From Prorocentrum cordatum (Eukaryota; Sar; Dinophyceae; Prorocentrales; Prorocentraceae): a DNA stretch of 54,939 nucleotides. How positions within the stretch are numbered: position 1 is the stretch's first letter; the number at the start of each line of letters is the position of its first letter. Shown here in pieces: positions 40,409 through 49,306 of this stretch. The position numbers and the translations under genes are program-made. The notes beneath the pieces are model-generated. The model had not been told where the DNA came from. It worked only from the letters and a program-made list of their open reading frames with translations, and did no database searches. The DNA is taken from NCBI GenBank assembly GCA_963575745.1, contig CAUYUJ010005624.1, forward strand, positions 5,001 through 59,939. Direction: 5' to 3'.

Positions 40409-40590
40409 TTCTGTCGGGCCTGTCCCTCTACTGGGGGGATTTTCTAAGAACAATATAAAATACCCCCAACAAATTACAAAAAGGCTGAAAAATACTAAAA
40501 GAATAGTCCCCAGACTATTTTTGTACAATTTTTGGGGTATTTTTCTTCTTTCGTCGAAAATCCCCCTGTAGGGGGACAGGCCCGACTTAA
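40409..40590 (+). mobile_element. M1 element, best copy, 8-bp duplication
   Basis: 182 bp. Ends TTCTGTCGGGCCTGTCCCTC and GGGGGACAGGCCCGACTTAA. CCGTGGCT flanks it exactly at 40401-40408 and 40591-40598. The interior is AT-rich with AATAGTCCCCAGACTATT. M1 copies or halves: 14497, 19340, 20095, 22069, 26874 (giant), 29334, 40409, 44726 and 47591, all in the same orientation. No protein is encoded, so it depends on a transposase elsewhere. Confidence 0.9.
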
Positions 40591-40653
40591 CCGTGGCTGT
40601 GCGGCCCCACGGAGGGGCCATGGAGGCGGGCTGCCAGGCGAGGAGTCTTTTCG

Positions 40654-40820
40654 GAAGGTGTCCAGGAGCACACAAGTAAATATACACACATCCCGGGATT
40701 CCCCATATTGCCCCATATGTTCTAGGTATTTGTGTCTTCCCCCCCACGTCCCTCAGTTTCTCGGAGTTCCTGGGAGTCGACGGTTCATTGTGTCTGTGTG
40801 TTTCTTTCCCTCCTAATCTG
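40654..40820 (+). mobile_element. M5 element inside a tandem repeat
   Basis: 167 bp between GAGTCTTTTCG and CGTCGTCCTTG, which are contiguous in the neighbouring repeat unit at about 40900-40920. The left GAAGGTGTCCAGGAGCACAC and right CATTGTGTCTGTGTGTTTCT parts match M5 at 47327 and 50781; GACACACAC- and GTGTCTGTGTG-type ends pair. It could also be an intron (AAG then GTGTCC, TTGCAG then GTC). Confidence 0.75.
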
Positions 40821-40998
40821 CGTCGTCCTTGCAGGTCTGCGCCACGACGATCCGTAATCATTAGGCCCGATGGAGGGGCCATTGAGCCAGAGTATTAGGC
40901 GAGTCTTTTCGTCGTCCTTGGAGGTCTTCGCCACGACGATCCGTAGCCATTAGGCCCGATGCAGGGGCCATTGAGCCGGATTATTAGGCGAGTCTGTT
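40821..40998 (+). repeat. 89-bp tandem repeat, two copies
   Basis: Two units starting CGTCGTCCTTG at 40821 and 40910, with CCACGACGATCCGTA and AGGGGCCATTGAGCC; a partial third unit lies left of the M5 element. Confidence 0.85.
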
Positions 40999-41785
40999 TG
41001 CGGACGGTCCTCAGAACGTGTGTCGGGCCAGGCGAAAGGGGGGATAGCAAAAAGGGGAGTTTGAGAATCAGCTCGCCTAGCTGATTTTCCTGGCGCCTCC
41101 CGGCGCTGGCAGGCGCCCATGTATCGAGGAATGGACCCGGCGGCGGGGCCGAAACCAGCTGCGTGCAGCAGGTTTCGTACCCCCCCCCTTTCCCTACAGT
41201 CGGACTTCATTGGACAGGACACGCGAGAGGCCAGAAGACCCTCCCGAAGGCCACACTGCCGCAGGAATGCAGGAGGCACGGGTAACCGAGACACAGGACG
41301 CAAGGGTACCCTTGATTTGGCAGGGTCGACCTACTAATCCGGGCCGACTGTATCCCCCCGGCGACAACAATGGGTGCGGTTTTCGAAGGGTGCGGTTTGC
41401 CTCCCGTCTTATCTGCCCCTCCCGCCCCCGGGAAACGGATGACACTGTCACCCAATGCGACCGAATCACATGACACTGTCGCTCCTTCTCATACAGTGGA
41501 GCACACCTCGAGGACGACACCGTCGCTCGAAGCGACGACAAGTATGACACTGTCTCTCACAGCGGCCCTGGAAAGGCCGCCACAAAGCAGCTCGCAAACC
41601 GCACCCGGGCGTAACCGCACCAATTGCAGCCGCCGACTTTCGTTCGGCCCGAGTGTGTCGGCGCCAACGTGCGCGGGTGCACCGAGGCCCTTCCGTGCCA
41701 CGCGGGCGGCACCGCGAGGGCCGACGCAGGCTGCGCGCGGTCGGCGGAGCACACACTGGGCAGACACACGGCTGGGCGAACGCAT
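40999..41785. other. Spacer without recognised gene
   Basis: Small hairpins (AATCAGCTCG / CTAGCTGATT at 41068) and four spaced copies of ATGACACTGTC or GACACCGTCGC (41440-41560). Frames on both strands are short. Nothing recognised. Confidence 0.45.
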
Positions 41786-41811
41786 GTCCTCCACCACAAC
41801 CATAAGTTGGA

Positions 41812-41842
<31 letters not shown>

Positions 41843-41943
41843 GAGGAGGAGGAGGAGGAGGAGGAGGAGGAGGAGAGGAGGAGGAGGAGGAGGAGGAGGA
41901 GGAGCCCCTCCCCCTCCAACTTATGGCGGTGGTGGTGGACAGC
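41786..41943. mobile_element. Inverted repeat with GAG tract in its loop
   Basis: TCCTCCACCACAACCATAAG TTGGAGGGG at the left pairs with CCCCTCCAACTTATGG and CGGTGGTGGTGGA at the right (about 31 bp, few mismatches). The 90-bp loop is a pure GAG tract (41818-41903). Confidence 0.75.
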
Positions 41944-42565
41944 AGGCCCGTGTTGAGGACCACCGCTGTTGTAGAAGCTCGCTGTAACACGTACCGCCTC
42001 GGTTCAGTAGACGCTGGTGGCCTTTGGCGCCCTGGAGTGTGTCTTCTTAGCGGCCTCATGTGGCCTTTAAGCAGCCTTCAGCAGCCTTTAGCGTCTTTAG
42101 CGGCCTTTGCCAGCCTGCCGTGGCCTTCAGCGGCTTTGAACACCTCTACTAAATTGTAAAGAACTGCATTCATTATGTAGGTTCGCATGAGCTTCCGAGA
42201 AGACTCACTTAAGAATTAGGCTGGAGAAGCCCGGGATTCAGCTGGACTGCGCAGCCGGATGAAGCAGGATTCAGCCAGATTCGTCATGGGAAACTCTCAA
42301 CTCTGAGCGGGAGGTCTTTGGCAAATTACGGCCTCTGCAGAGCTCTCGCTGCGCTTCGGATTTGCAAAATCAGAAACGGCTCAGATGAAAAGCCAGTCCC
42401 TGGGACGTCGTCATCGTCGTCGTCGCCATTCAGGATCGGCGGCACTGGCCGTGAGGCCTTCGCAAAGAGACACGGCTCAGATGAAGAGCGGGTCCCCGGG
42501 AAGGGATCTCGAGGAAAAGCCGGTCCCATGGAAGGGTTCTGATTTCTGGGGAGCCACGTTCTGGC
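41944..42565. other. Spacer with degenerate repeats
   Basis: AGCGGCCTTTAGC-like units at 42044-42140; GATGAAAAGCC/GGTCCC motifs at 42384, 42481, 42512 and again at 42757; a GATCGGCGGCACTGGCCGTG segment shared with 12305. No gene. Confidence 0.5.
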
Positions 42566-42686
42566 CATCGCTCGGACGTCCATTCCCTGTTTTTTTTTCG
42601 GTTTCGTGCGTGGTTATTTCGCCAAATGATCAAGGATGCTCCTCGATGGTCCTCGCTGAGGAAAAAATGCACACGTCCGAGCGATG
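42566..42686 (+). mobile_element. M9 element, copy 2
   Basis: 121 bp, partner of 31185-31304: CATCGCTCGGACGTCCATTC at the left, CACACGTCCGAGCGATG at the right; about 85-90% identical. Confidence 0.8.
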
Positions 42687-43300
42687 CCAAGCGTTGTGAA
42701 GCAATCTCTGTGGGGGCTCTGGCCAGGCCCCGGAACTGTCAGACAACGGCTCGGGATGAGAAGCCGGTCCCCGGCAAATGGGGGGCCCGACTTCTCGGGA
42801 GCCGCGCCCGGAAACAGTCACGACGCCGCATGTCTGGGAACACCCACCAATCCACTCTCCCTCTGGGACCGCGCCCCCTGCTCCAGTCCATGGCGTACCT
42901 TGTCCTGTGCAAGATCTTCGGCACCGCCTGTTTTCTGAGCCCTCCGGCCGCCTAAGGCCCCGCCCGCCCGCGCTCTGTCTCCCCAATTAGGGCTACTCGC
43001 GTCCCGTTTAGCTCTTGACCGGAAGGGGCCCGCTCCCGACCCGCAGACCAAAAAATGTCTGGGAACACCACCCTGCCTGGCCCTTGCCAGGCAGGGCGGT
43101 GGTGTGCGGGTGCTTCCTGCGGAGGTGCAGGCACCCAGGGGCCAGATAGCTCGAGAGGCCGACGGCGCTCCGCTTCTTTGGGGCGTGGCGAGGGCGGCTC
43201 TGGGTACACCGATGAAAACCAGAGAGCGACTCGGGACGAGAAAACTAATGACCTCCACGGGAATATAGGGGAGCAAAGAATGACATGAACATAAAAACTG
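42687..43300. other. Spacer without recognised gene
   Basis: GC-rich. TGTCTGGGAACACCC(A) occurs at 42832 and 43054, and a CCTGGC hairpin at 43073-43095. Open frames are biased. Nothing recognised. Confidence 0.4.
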
Positions 43301-43386
43301 GGAGGTCCGCGCAAAGTTCTCGAATCGGCGCTGGACCCCCCTGGCGGCGCCTCCGGCGCCGATCCAAGAAATCCGCGCGGACCTCC
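43301..43386 (-). mobile_element. M10 hairpin, short copy
   Basis: 86 bp. GGAGGTCCGCGCAAAGTTCT pairs with the right end CAAGAAATCCGCGCGGACCT CC; a GGCGCC-rich centre. Confidence 0.78.
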
Positions 43387-43416
43387 GAGCTTTCATAGTT
43401 ATGTCAATGTTCTTTG

Positions 43417-43640
43417 GAGTCCCGAAACGGTGCGGTGACGGACCGTGCGGTGACCTCGAAATCCCCCAAGACCTCACCGCACGGTCCGTCACCGCACGGG
43501 ACCTCGGAGGCCCCAGTCGCCCGAGACGTCCTCGGAGAGCGACCCGAGTCCCAAAACCATGCGGTGAACCCGAATCCCCACCGACTCACCGCACGGTGTG
43601 GTCACCGTCCCGTTTTGGGGGCCCCGATGTCCGTCCCCCT
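43417..43640 (+). mobile_element. M11 element, uninterrupted copy
   Basis: About 220 bp. Contains a perfect inverted repeat, GTGACGGACCGTGCGGTGA with TCACCGCACGGTCCGTCAC, and outer arms CCCGAAACGGTGCGGTGAC / GGTCACCGTCCCGTTTTGGG. It carries the empty M12 target GGAGGCCC at 43506. Confidence 0.8.
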
Positions 43641-43799
43641 ACAATTACCTCCCCGGGAGTGGGTCCAGGGGTCCGGGGGCCCGCGTGCCAAATAGAGGTC
43701 GGTCGAAGGCCTGGGGCCACGCAGGTGATCGGAACGCCTCCGGGCAGGGCCTCCCCCACGGCACCGCCTCCGAATGACGAGGCGGCCTGCACACCGGTG

Positions 43800-43990
43800 G
43801 CTGGAGGCGCGCACAAAGGGGATCTCCAGTGGAGGCCAGTCCACAGGAAACCTTCCACAAGAGACCCAACCCTGAGAACCCAGGACCCAAACCTGAGACC
43901 CTAGGAACGTCACGCTTTCCATAGCAAAATCATCGAAACCCAGAAACCCAGGGCAATCTGGAGGCAAGCAGGGTGTTTCTTGGCATGAGC
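43800..43990. repeat. Duplicated segment with empty M2 site
   Basis: Paralogue of 18050-18238. At 43971-43985 it reads GGGTGTTTCTTGGCA with no insertion. The minus-strand peptide GFLGFDDFAMES resembles the one at 18.2 kb. Confidence 0.7.
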
Positions 43991-44074
43991 GCTTTTTTTC
44001 CCCAATCAGAGCTTGCCTCTGTAGGTGTCCTAGCGGATTCATATGATAAAGTGAGGTGGGGCGCCGATTTCGGC

Positions 44075-44355
44075 GGCACGCCCGGGTGCCCGGGTGCCCG
44101 GGTGCCCGAGTGCCCAGGAACCCGGGTTCTCGGGTGCGCGTGTGCCCAGGAGCCCGGGTGCCCGATAGCCCTATAGCCCTATAGCCGAATAGCCTTGTAG
44201 CCTGATAGCCCTACTAGCCACATGGCCCTACAGCGCTACTAGTCCTACAGCTCTATAGCTGAATAGCCTTGTAGCCCTATAACCCTATAGCCCTACAACC
44301 CTTCCGCCCTATAGCCCGAGAGGCCCAGCGCCTTACAGCCCTACAGCCCCATAGC
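44075..44355 (+). repeat. CCCGGGTG and CCCTATAG minisatellites
   Basis: 8-bp units: GCCCGGGT (44080-44162), then AGCCCTAT with variants (44163-44355). Confidence 0.9.
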
Positions 44356-44725
44356 CCATTGGCCAGGGTCTTGGCTCTTGTCCGCATCTGCGGGGCGCTG
44401 CGCAGTTTCAACGGGCTCGGCTGGCTCCAAAACTCTCCCGGGGCCTCTGAATCCTCTCGGGGGGACAGATTATTTGGGTCAGGGGCGGGGCCAGGGGCAG
44501 GTCGTGAGGGGGAAGGGACGCAGAGGAGGCGACGAGGAGGGCACTGGTCCGGACCCCCTCGCAGTGCATCCTGGGAGGAGAAGAGGAGGACGGGGGGTGG
44601 CGCGGGATGGAAGGAAGGTGTGGGGACGGGACGAGGGAGGGACTTTGCGAGGGAGCAGGGCGAAGGGCGGGGAGTTACCAGGGAAGAGAGGGAGAGTCTC
44701 GCGGCAAGGATGGGCAAGGCAAGGA
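44356..44725 (-). other. Possible coding flank
   Basis: A minus-strand frame is open through this stretch and ends near 44277 (NNLSPREDSEAPGEF, MRTRAKTLANGLWGC). It continues the frame interrupted by M1 and M3 at 44.7-45.1 kb, but it is Pro/Ser rich and unconfirmed. Confidence 0.25.
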
Positions 44726-44898
44726 TTAGGTCAAGCCTGTCCCCCTGTCCCCCTACAGGCGGATTTTGCGCGAAAAATGAAACATACGCAGAAAAATGCC
44801 CCCAAATGGTCAAAGGTAGTCGAACAAGTCGCCCCCAACGACTAGTGTTTGACGATTGTTCAAAATATTCCCCCTGTGGAGGGCCAGGCCCGACTGAA
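44726..44898 (+). mobile_element. M1 element with near-perfect 8-bp duplication
   Basis: 173 bp. Ends TTAGGTCAAGCCTGTCCCCC and GAGGGCCAGGCCCGACTGAA. Flanks GGCAAGGA (44718-44725) and GGCAAGGG (44899-44906). Confidence 0.87.
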
Positions 44899-44938
44899 GG
44901 CAAGGGGGCAACGAGGGGTAGCTCGTCTTCGGGAGGGG

Positions 44939-45123
44939 CCAGGAGGGGGGTGTCCAAGGGGGGGGGGTGCAAATCATGACCGGCGGCATGTGCGCGGCCC
45001 AGCGGGGGGGCCAGGGACGTAGTGAAACAAGAAGAGGCGCCATGAGATCTGGGGAAAAATCATGGCCCGCGCCATGATATCCACCCCCCCCCTAGACATC
45101 ACCCTCCTCTTTTCCGCTCCCGA
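44939..45123 (+). mobile_element. M3 element splitting a coding relic
   Basis: 185 bp. TCGGGAGGGGCCAGGAGGGG on the left pairs with CCTCTTTTCCGCTCCCGA on the right. TCGTCT flanks it exactly (44933-44938 and 45124-45129). All five M3 copies (23794, 29607, 33969, 44939, 48034) share GCAAATCATGACCGGCGGC and the ATATCATGGC palindrome and lie in the same orientation. This copy interrupts the REDYFD exon relic. Confidence 0.88.
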
Positions 45124-45124
45124 T

Positions 45125-45175
45125 CGTCTGTCCTCAAGGTCCCACTCGCCGCCGTCGAAGTAGTCCTCCCGCCGG
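45125..45175 (-). CDS. Exon relic, REDYFD peptide, copy 2
   Basis: The minus strand reads RREDYFDGGEWDLEDRR up to the M3 element. If M3 with one TCGTCT copy is skipped, the frame continues ATPRCPLA, which resembles ARRRSPAH after the same motif at 17.9 kb. So M3 inserted in, or is an intron of, a once-coding region. The full protein is not recognised. Confidence 0.45.
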
Positions 45176-45239
45176 CGCCACCGCGGCGGGCCCCCGGGGC
45201 AGGAGGGGCGGGCGGAGGCAGGCGCGGGCGAGAGAGGGG

Positions 45240-45338
45240 GCGGTCGTCTTCGTCGTCGTCGTCGGCGTCGACGTCGTCGTCGTCTTCGTCGTCGACGTCG
45301 GCGTCGTCGTCGTCGTCGTCGTCGTCGTCGGCGTCGTT
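45240..45338 (+). repeat. GTC trinucleotide tract
   Basis: CGTCGTCGTC with TCG/GCG variants; on the minus strand it would encode an Asp-rich run. Confidence 0.9.
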
Positions 45339-45483
45339 ACCTCCCTTTAGTAAGCCACGCTTTAGCGAAAACGGCCTGAGGCCGAAACCGACGGACCTGG
45401 ACCCGCAAACCTGACGGCCGTGGCGCCCCCTCTCGCGAAGCGCACACGGCCGACTCACCAGACGACGCGTCAGGGTAGGAGGT
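45339..45483 (-). mobile_element. M4 introner-like element, copy 4
   Basis: 145 bp. Closest to the 29.8-kb copy (GCCGAAACCGACGGACCTGG shared exactly). Ends ACCTCCC and GGTAGGAGGT pair. Confidence 0.7.
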
Positions 45484-45570
45484 CTAGCAAACTCCGAGCG
45501 GGGGGGGGGGAATAGGAGCTGGCCTGGGGAGAGGATGGGGATTGGGTAGAAGAAGTACGACAAATCTGCA

Positions 45571-45734
45571 CGAGCATCATTTGTTGGAAATGCGCGCGGA
45601 CTCTGGGGTTCCGCGCAAGACCCCCCCCCGCCCTCGCGCGCGGAGCGCGCCGGGGGACGCGCCAGAGGCGCCGCCACAAGGTTCCAGCGCAGGTCCAAGA
45701 CATCCGCGCGGAGCTCCGAAGGCTCATGCTTGTG
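45571..45734 (-). mobile_element. M10 hairpin element, copy 3
   Basis: Arms GCGCGCGGACTCTGGGGTTC at the left and AGACATCCGCGCGGAGCTC at the right; outer GAGCATCAT / CTCATGCTTG. About 160 bp, like the copy at 35139. Confidence 0.65.
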
Positions 45735-45799
45735 AGGTTGGGGATCTTTTTCTGGTAGATGTGGAGGGGGAGGAGGGACGAGGAGGGAAAAGGGAGGAT

Positions 45800-45852
45800 G
45801 AGTGAGGGTGAGGGCGAGGAGGAGGAGGAGGAGGAGGAGGAGGAGGAGGAGG
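45800..45852 (+). repeat. GAG microsatellite
   Basis: Short GAG tract. Confidence 0.9.
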
Positions 45853-46069
45853 AGGCTGGGCAAGGTGATGCAGAGCGGGAGCAGCGGGAGGGTGGAGTAC
45901 GGGCGGTCGACTCGCGCGACCCCGCCCTCTGTGTAGGATGCTGGTCGGACCCGCCGTCACTAGGTACACCCTGCGAAATGCTTAAGAAATCATGGGTTAA
46001 GAAATTCGTAGTCTCAGAAATTGACTAAAAACCCAGAATGTCTATTCAAATCTTAGGCTTCACATGGAA

Positions 46070-46334
46070 ACATTAAGAATAATCGAGACTCTGGCCGAAA
46101 ACTTGGGTTTTCTTAGCATCGTGTAGCGTGTAGATCCATCGCGCTGCCATTCCGATAAAATTGACCCAGAAGAAACCCACCGCAAGAAACACAACCCCGA
46201 GATCCGCCGATGTGTCTTGTATCAGGGTTGCGTTTCTTGCGATTCGGCTGCAAGCGAAGACGTCCAGGGCTTCCTGACCCGAGCGGTTTCCTGATCCCTC
46301 GCGCGGAGCATGTTGGCATGAAGAAACTTAGCGC
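46070..46334 (-). CDS. Candidate exon with a membrane segment
   Basis: A minus-strand frame with no ATG is open from a stop at about 46334 to TAA at about 46071. It contains a hydrophobic stretch LGVVFLAVGFFWVNFIGMAA followed by RWIYTLHDAKKTQ, a typical membrane helix with a basic flank. Codons often end in T or A, unlike the GC-rich genes nearby. It could be an exon of an unidentified membrane protein or chance. Confidence 0.3.
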
Positions 46335-46749
46335 GCCGGCGCCCAAGGAACCAAGGGTGCACAGTCTGTCAATATTGCAACAGCCTTAAGCGCCGAACGC
46401 ATGCAAAAGAAACCTAGGGCACCCGAGCACAATGTTCGGTGGTTCTTGTCATGCTGTCCGACAGGAAAGGCCCCCCACAAAGAATGAATGTGGTTTTTCT
46501 GGCCATGGCAAGCCTAGGCCACAAACAGAACCCACTACATACATCTGAGGACCGGGCCGAAAACTTGAGCCCTCCTGTGCTCAAAGGGGCATTCATTCCA
46601 GCGTCTTGACTGCTCCCCTCCGTCGATTGCTCCTGACCGGTATAACCAAGCCGCCCAACTGCGCGCATCGCGCACCGCGATGCGCGACACGCGGTTACCT
46701 TTGCGCCGTCGCGTCGCCCCCCTCCCCCACCGGAAAAGAAGGGCCGCGG
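46335..46749. other. Spacer without recognised gene
   Basis: Ordinary composition; frames up to about 85 codons on the minus strand have no recognised motif. Confidence 0.4.
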
Positions 46750-46989
46750 CTAGCAAAACGCGACTAGCTTCGGGGGGCCCTGCGGGCGACCTCTCGGGCT
46801 TGCGGGTTTAGCCCTGAAGAGAGGGCCCGGTTCAACGAACACTGCGAACAGAAACCTGGGCACCTCCTCCGTCAGCCTCTCTCGCTCCTCCAACGTAACC
46901 TCTCCCTGCTGCCCTGTCCTCGTCATCCTACCCGTGTAATATCCTTCTCCGTATTCGTAAATACCCCTGCTAGGCCAACATGTCGGCAA
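46750..46989 (-). CDS. Small unrecognised frame
   Basis: 79 codons from ATG 46989 to a stop at 46750, with a charged stretch TGQQGEVTLEERERLTEEVP then RFLFAVFVEPG. Composition is more protein-like than neighbouring frames. No family recognised; it may be an exon fragment. Confidence 0.25.
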   Translation of the reverse strand: MPTCWPSRGIYEYGEGYYTGRMTRTGQQGEVTLEERERLTEEVPRFLFAVFVEPGPLFRAKPASPRGRPQGPPKLVAFC

Positions 46990-47024
46990 ATAACCACCTT
47001 ATTCGGGGCGCCACATCATTTCCT

Positions 47025-47194
47025 AAAACACGGCTAGGATCGGGATAAATCGCTCCAGAGCGTGCCGGAGCGCTCTCAGAGCGTTCCGGAACGCTCTGGA
47101 ACGGCCGCGGCGCCCAATACATCCTCCAAACCCGCCGATTCTCAGAGATTTCGAGTTATCCCGATCCGATTTTTTCCCGATCTTCGCGTCGTTT
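47025..47194 (+). mobile_element. M6 element, copy 2
   Basis: 170 bp, about 95% identical to 22879-23049; both hold AATACATCCTCCAAACCCGC. Flanks differ completely, so this is element movement and not a segmental duplication. Confidence 0.82.
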
Positions 47195-47326
47195 GGAACA
47201 ATAAACACAGAGCATTGCAAACGCAACGCCGTTCTGTTCCACGCGGCCGGCTTGTAGGCGACTCTTTGCAAAAAGTGCGGCGCAGGAGGGGAGCGGGGCG
47301 CACCTCCCGCGCAGAAGGGGAACGCT

Positions 47327-47492
47327 CAAAGGGCCCAGGGGCACGCAAAAAAATACACACAAATCGCAGGATTCCCCATATGTTCCCATATGTTGTTGTG
47401 AGTTTCGTCTTCCCCCGCACTTCCCATATTTTCCTATACTTTCCTGGGAATCGGCGATGCATTGTGTCTGTGTGCGTTCTTTCCTCCTGAAC
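47327..47492 (+). mobile_element. M5 element, copy 3
   Basis: CAAAGGGCCCAGGGGCACGC at the left, CATTGTGTCTGTGTGCGTTC and TCCTGAAC at the right; interior GATTCCCCATATGTTCCCAT and CTTCCCATATTTTCCTATAC shared with 40654 and 50781. Confidence 0.75.
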
Positions 47493-47590
47493 GTGGACGC
47501 CTTGCAATCGACCTTGCACAATGCGAGGCGGCGTGCGCTCTTGTGCCTCGTTGCCAAGTCATTTTTTCCCGGCGCGCGACCCGTCTAAGA

Positions 47591-47751
47591 TTGAGTCGGG
47601 CCTGTCCCCCCACAGGGGGATCTTGAACGAAAAATGCAACATAGTAAAACAATGCCCTACAATATTGTAAAATGGCCAAAAAAATCCTCCCCGGACTATT
47701 TTTTTGATTATTCGTGCATTTACCTCCCGTGCAAGGACAGGCCCGACTTAA
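47591..47751 (+). mobile_element. M1 element
   Basis: 161 bp. Ends TTGAGTCGGGCCTGTCCCCC and GTGCAAGGACAGGCCCGACT TAA; interior CCTCCCCGGACTATTTTTTT. No convincing target duplication. Confidence 0.83.
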
Positions 47752-48033
47752 AGCCAAAATGTCGCCCTCGGCTCCGTGCGCCCCGCGCTGCGCAGATTTC
47801 GCCTGGAATGCGCGACCACGCCTCGGCATTGTGGATGCCACGACAACGGACACTCTAACAATCCGATCGTTGAGTTAACGATGTGTTAAAAACTGTGTAA
47901 ACCATGTTCTAAAGCTCTGTCGATTCTGATGTTGCACAACGCACTCAAAACATGTATGAAGCATTGTTCAGACATCTGAAGAATTATTTGGCAGCATGCT
48001 TCCTCTCAATGAATCGTCCTCCACAACCTTAGC
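47752..48033. other. Spacer
   Basis: ACACTCTAACAATCCGATCG (47850) resembles a stretch at 32288, probably an undefined dispersed repeat. No gene. Confidence 0.4.
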
Positions 48034-48262
48034 TCGGGAGCGGCCAAGAGGGGAGCGTCCAAGAGGGGGGGGGCAAATCATGACCGGCGGCACGTGCGCG
48101 GCCCAGCGGGGGGGCCATTTACGTGACGAAGTGAGAAGGGGCGCCATGAAATCTGGGGAAATATCATGGCCCCCGCCATGATATCCACCTCCCCTAGTCA
48201 TCACCCCTCTCAGGAGGAGGAGGAGGAGGAGGAGGAGGAGGAGGAGGAGGAGGAGGAGGAGG
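48034..48262 (+). mobile_element. M3 element cut off by a GAG tract
   Basis: The left end and interior are intact, including ATATCATGGCCCCCGCCATG. The right terminal repeat stops at CATCACCCCTCTC (48210) and a GAG microsatellite follows (48211-48262). Confidence 0.8.
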
Positions 48263-48815
48263 ACTCTGCTTGGATTCTGCTTGCCGTTCAACTGTGCCAT
48301 GAGCACGAGAGCACAGCCGTCGATAATGAAGCCACCCCTATTCCAGGCTTTTCCTGGGCGAGAGGGCCCCCAAAACTTCGCAGCTGAAAAATCAACCACT
48401 GCGATTCTGGCGCCGAGCACTGGCCGCGCTCCAGCACGGCGTGGGCGCTCCGCGCTCACCCGCCGCGGCAGCGCGCTCCGCGCGCCGCCGCGGTCTCCTC
48501 CGGCCCAGCCCCAGCGGGGGAGTGGACCGCAGCGACACTGCGAACCCCGGGGGGAGGAGAGAAGAGGAAAGGGAGAGGGAGGAGGAGGGAGGAGGCAGGA
48601 GAAAGGAGGAAGGAAGGGGCACAGTCCCACCGCGGCCTACCCTCCTCCCCCGGGGGGGCGACCCCTCCCGCCTCCGCCAGTCCTCCGGCTGGTCGCCGGC
48701 TCCACTTCTACCCCGCCGATCCAGGCGGCGCCGACCGCCCACCAGCTCCGCTGGCGGGGGTGCCCCGGCTATCCCCGAGTCGATGACGGGGCCCCTGCTA
48801 TCCAAGCAGGGGGGG
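48263..48815. other. GC-rich spacer
   Basis: Purine patches at 48550-48615. Frames on both strands are biased. No gene recognised. Confidence 0.4.
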
Positions 48816-49015
48816 GCGAGGAGGAGGAGGAGGAGGAGGAGGAGGAGGAGGAGGAGGAGGAGGAGGAGGAGAGGAGAAGGAGGAGGAGGAGGTAGGAGGA
48901 GGAGGGGGAGGAGGGAGGAGGAAGGGAGGAAGAGGGGGAAGGGGAGGGGGAGGAGGAGGGGAGTTGGAGGAAGGAGGAGGAGGAGGAGGAGGAGGAGAGA
49001 GGAGGAGGAGGCTTT
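48816..49015 (+). repeat. GAG microsatellite
   Basis: Interrupted GGA tract of about 200 bp. Confidence 0.95.
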
Positions 49016-49109
49016 TCCGCCCCCGATTCGCACAGCGCGCAGGCTCGACTCGCCGACTCGCCTGGGGGCGGGGATCTGCGAGCGGGCGGGCGACGCGCTG
49101 CCGGCGCCC

Positions 49110-49205
49110 ACGCTCCGGGCAGAGCTCTCGCCGAGGAGCGGCTCAGGAGGCCGCTGCGGGGAGGCCTTCGCCGGAAAGGTTAAGGAAGATGGAGCCCCAT
49201 GGCGG
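49110..49205 (+). repeat. Duplicated segment with empty M14 site
   Basis: GCAGAGCTCTCGCCGAGGAG through GAGCCCCATGGCGGGG. The second copy is 49440-49540, where M14 is inserted in the CCATGGCG. Confidence 0.8.
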
Positions 49206-49227
49206 GGAGGAGGAGCAGGGATGAGGA

Positions 49228-49271
49228 TGAGGATGAATGATACTGATGATATGATGATGATGATGATGATA

Positions 49272-49306
<35 letters not shown>

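Noticed and set aside
40938-40960. Second spliced-leader-like sequence (TCCGTAGCCATTAGG)
   Set aside because: Only the first 12 bases match. It is part of an 89-bp tandem repeat whose other unit reads CCGTAATCATT, so the match is by chance.
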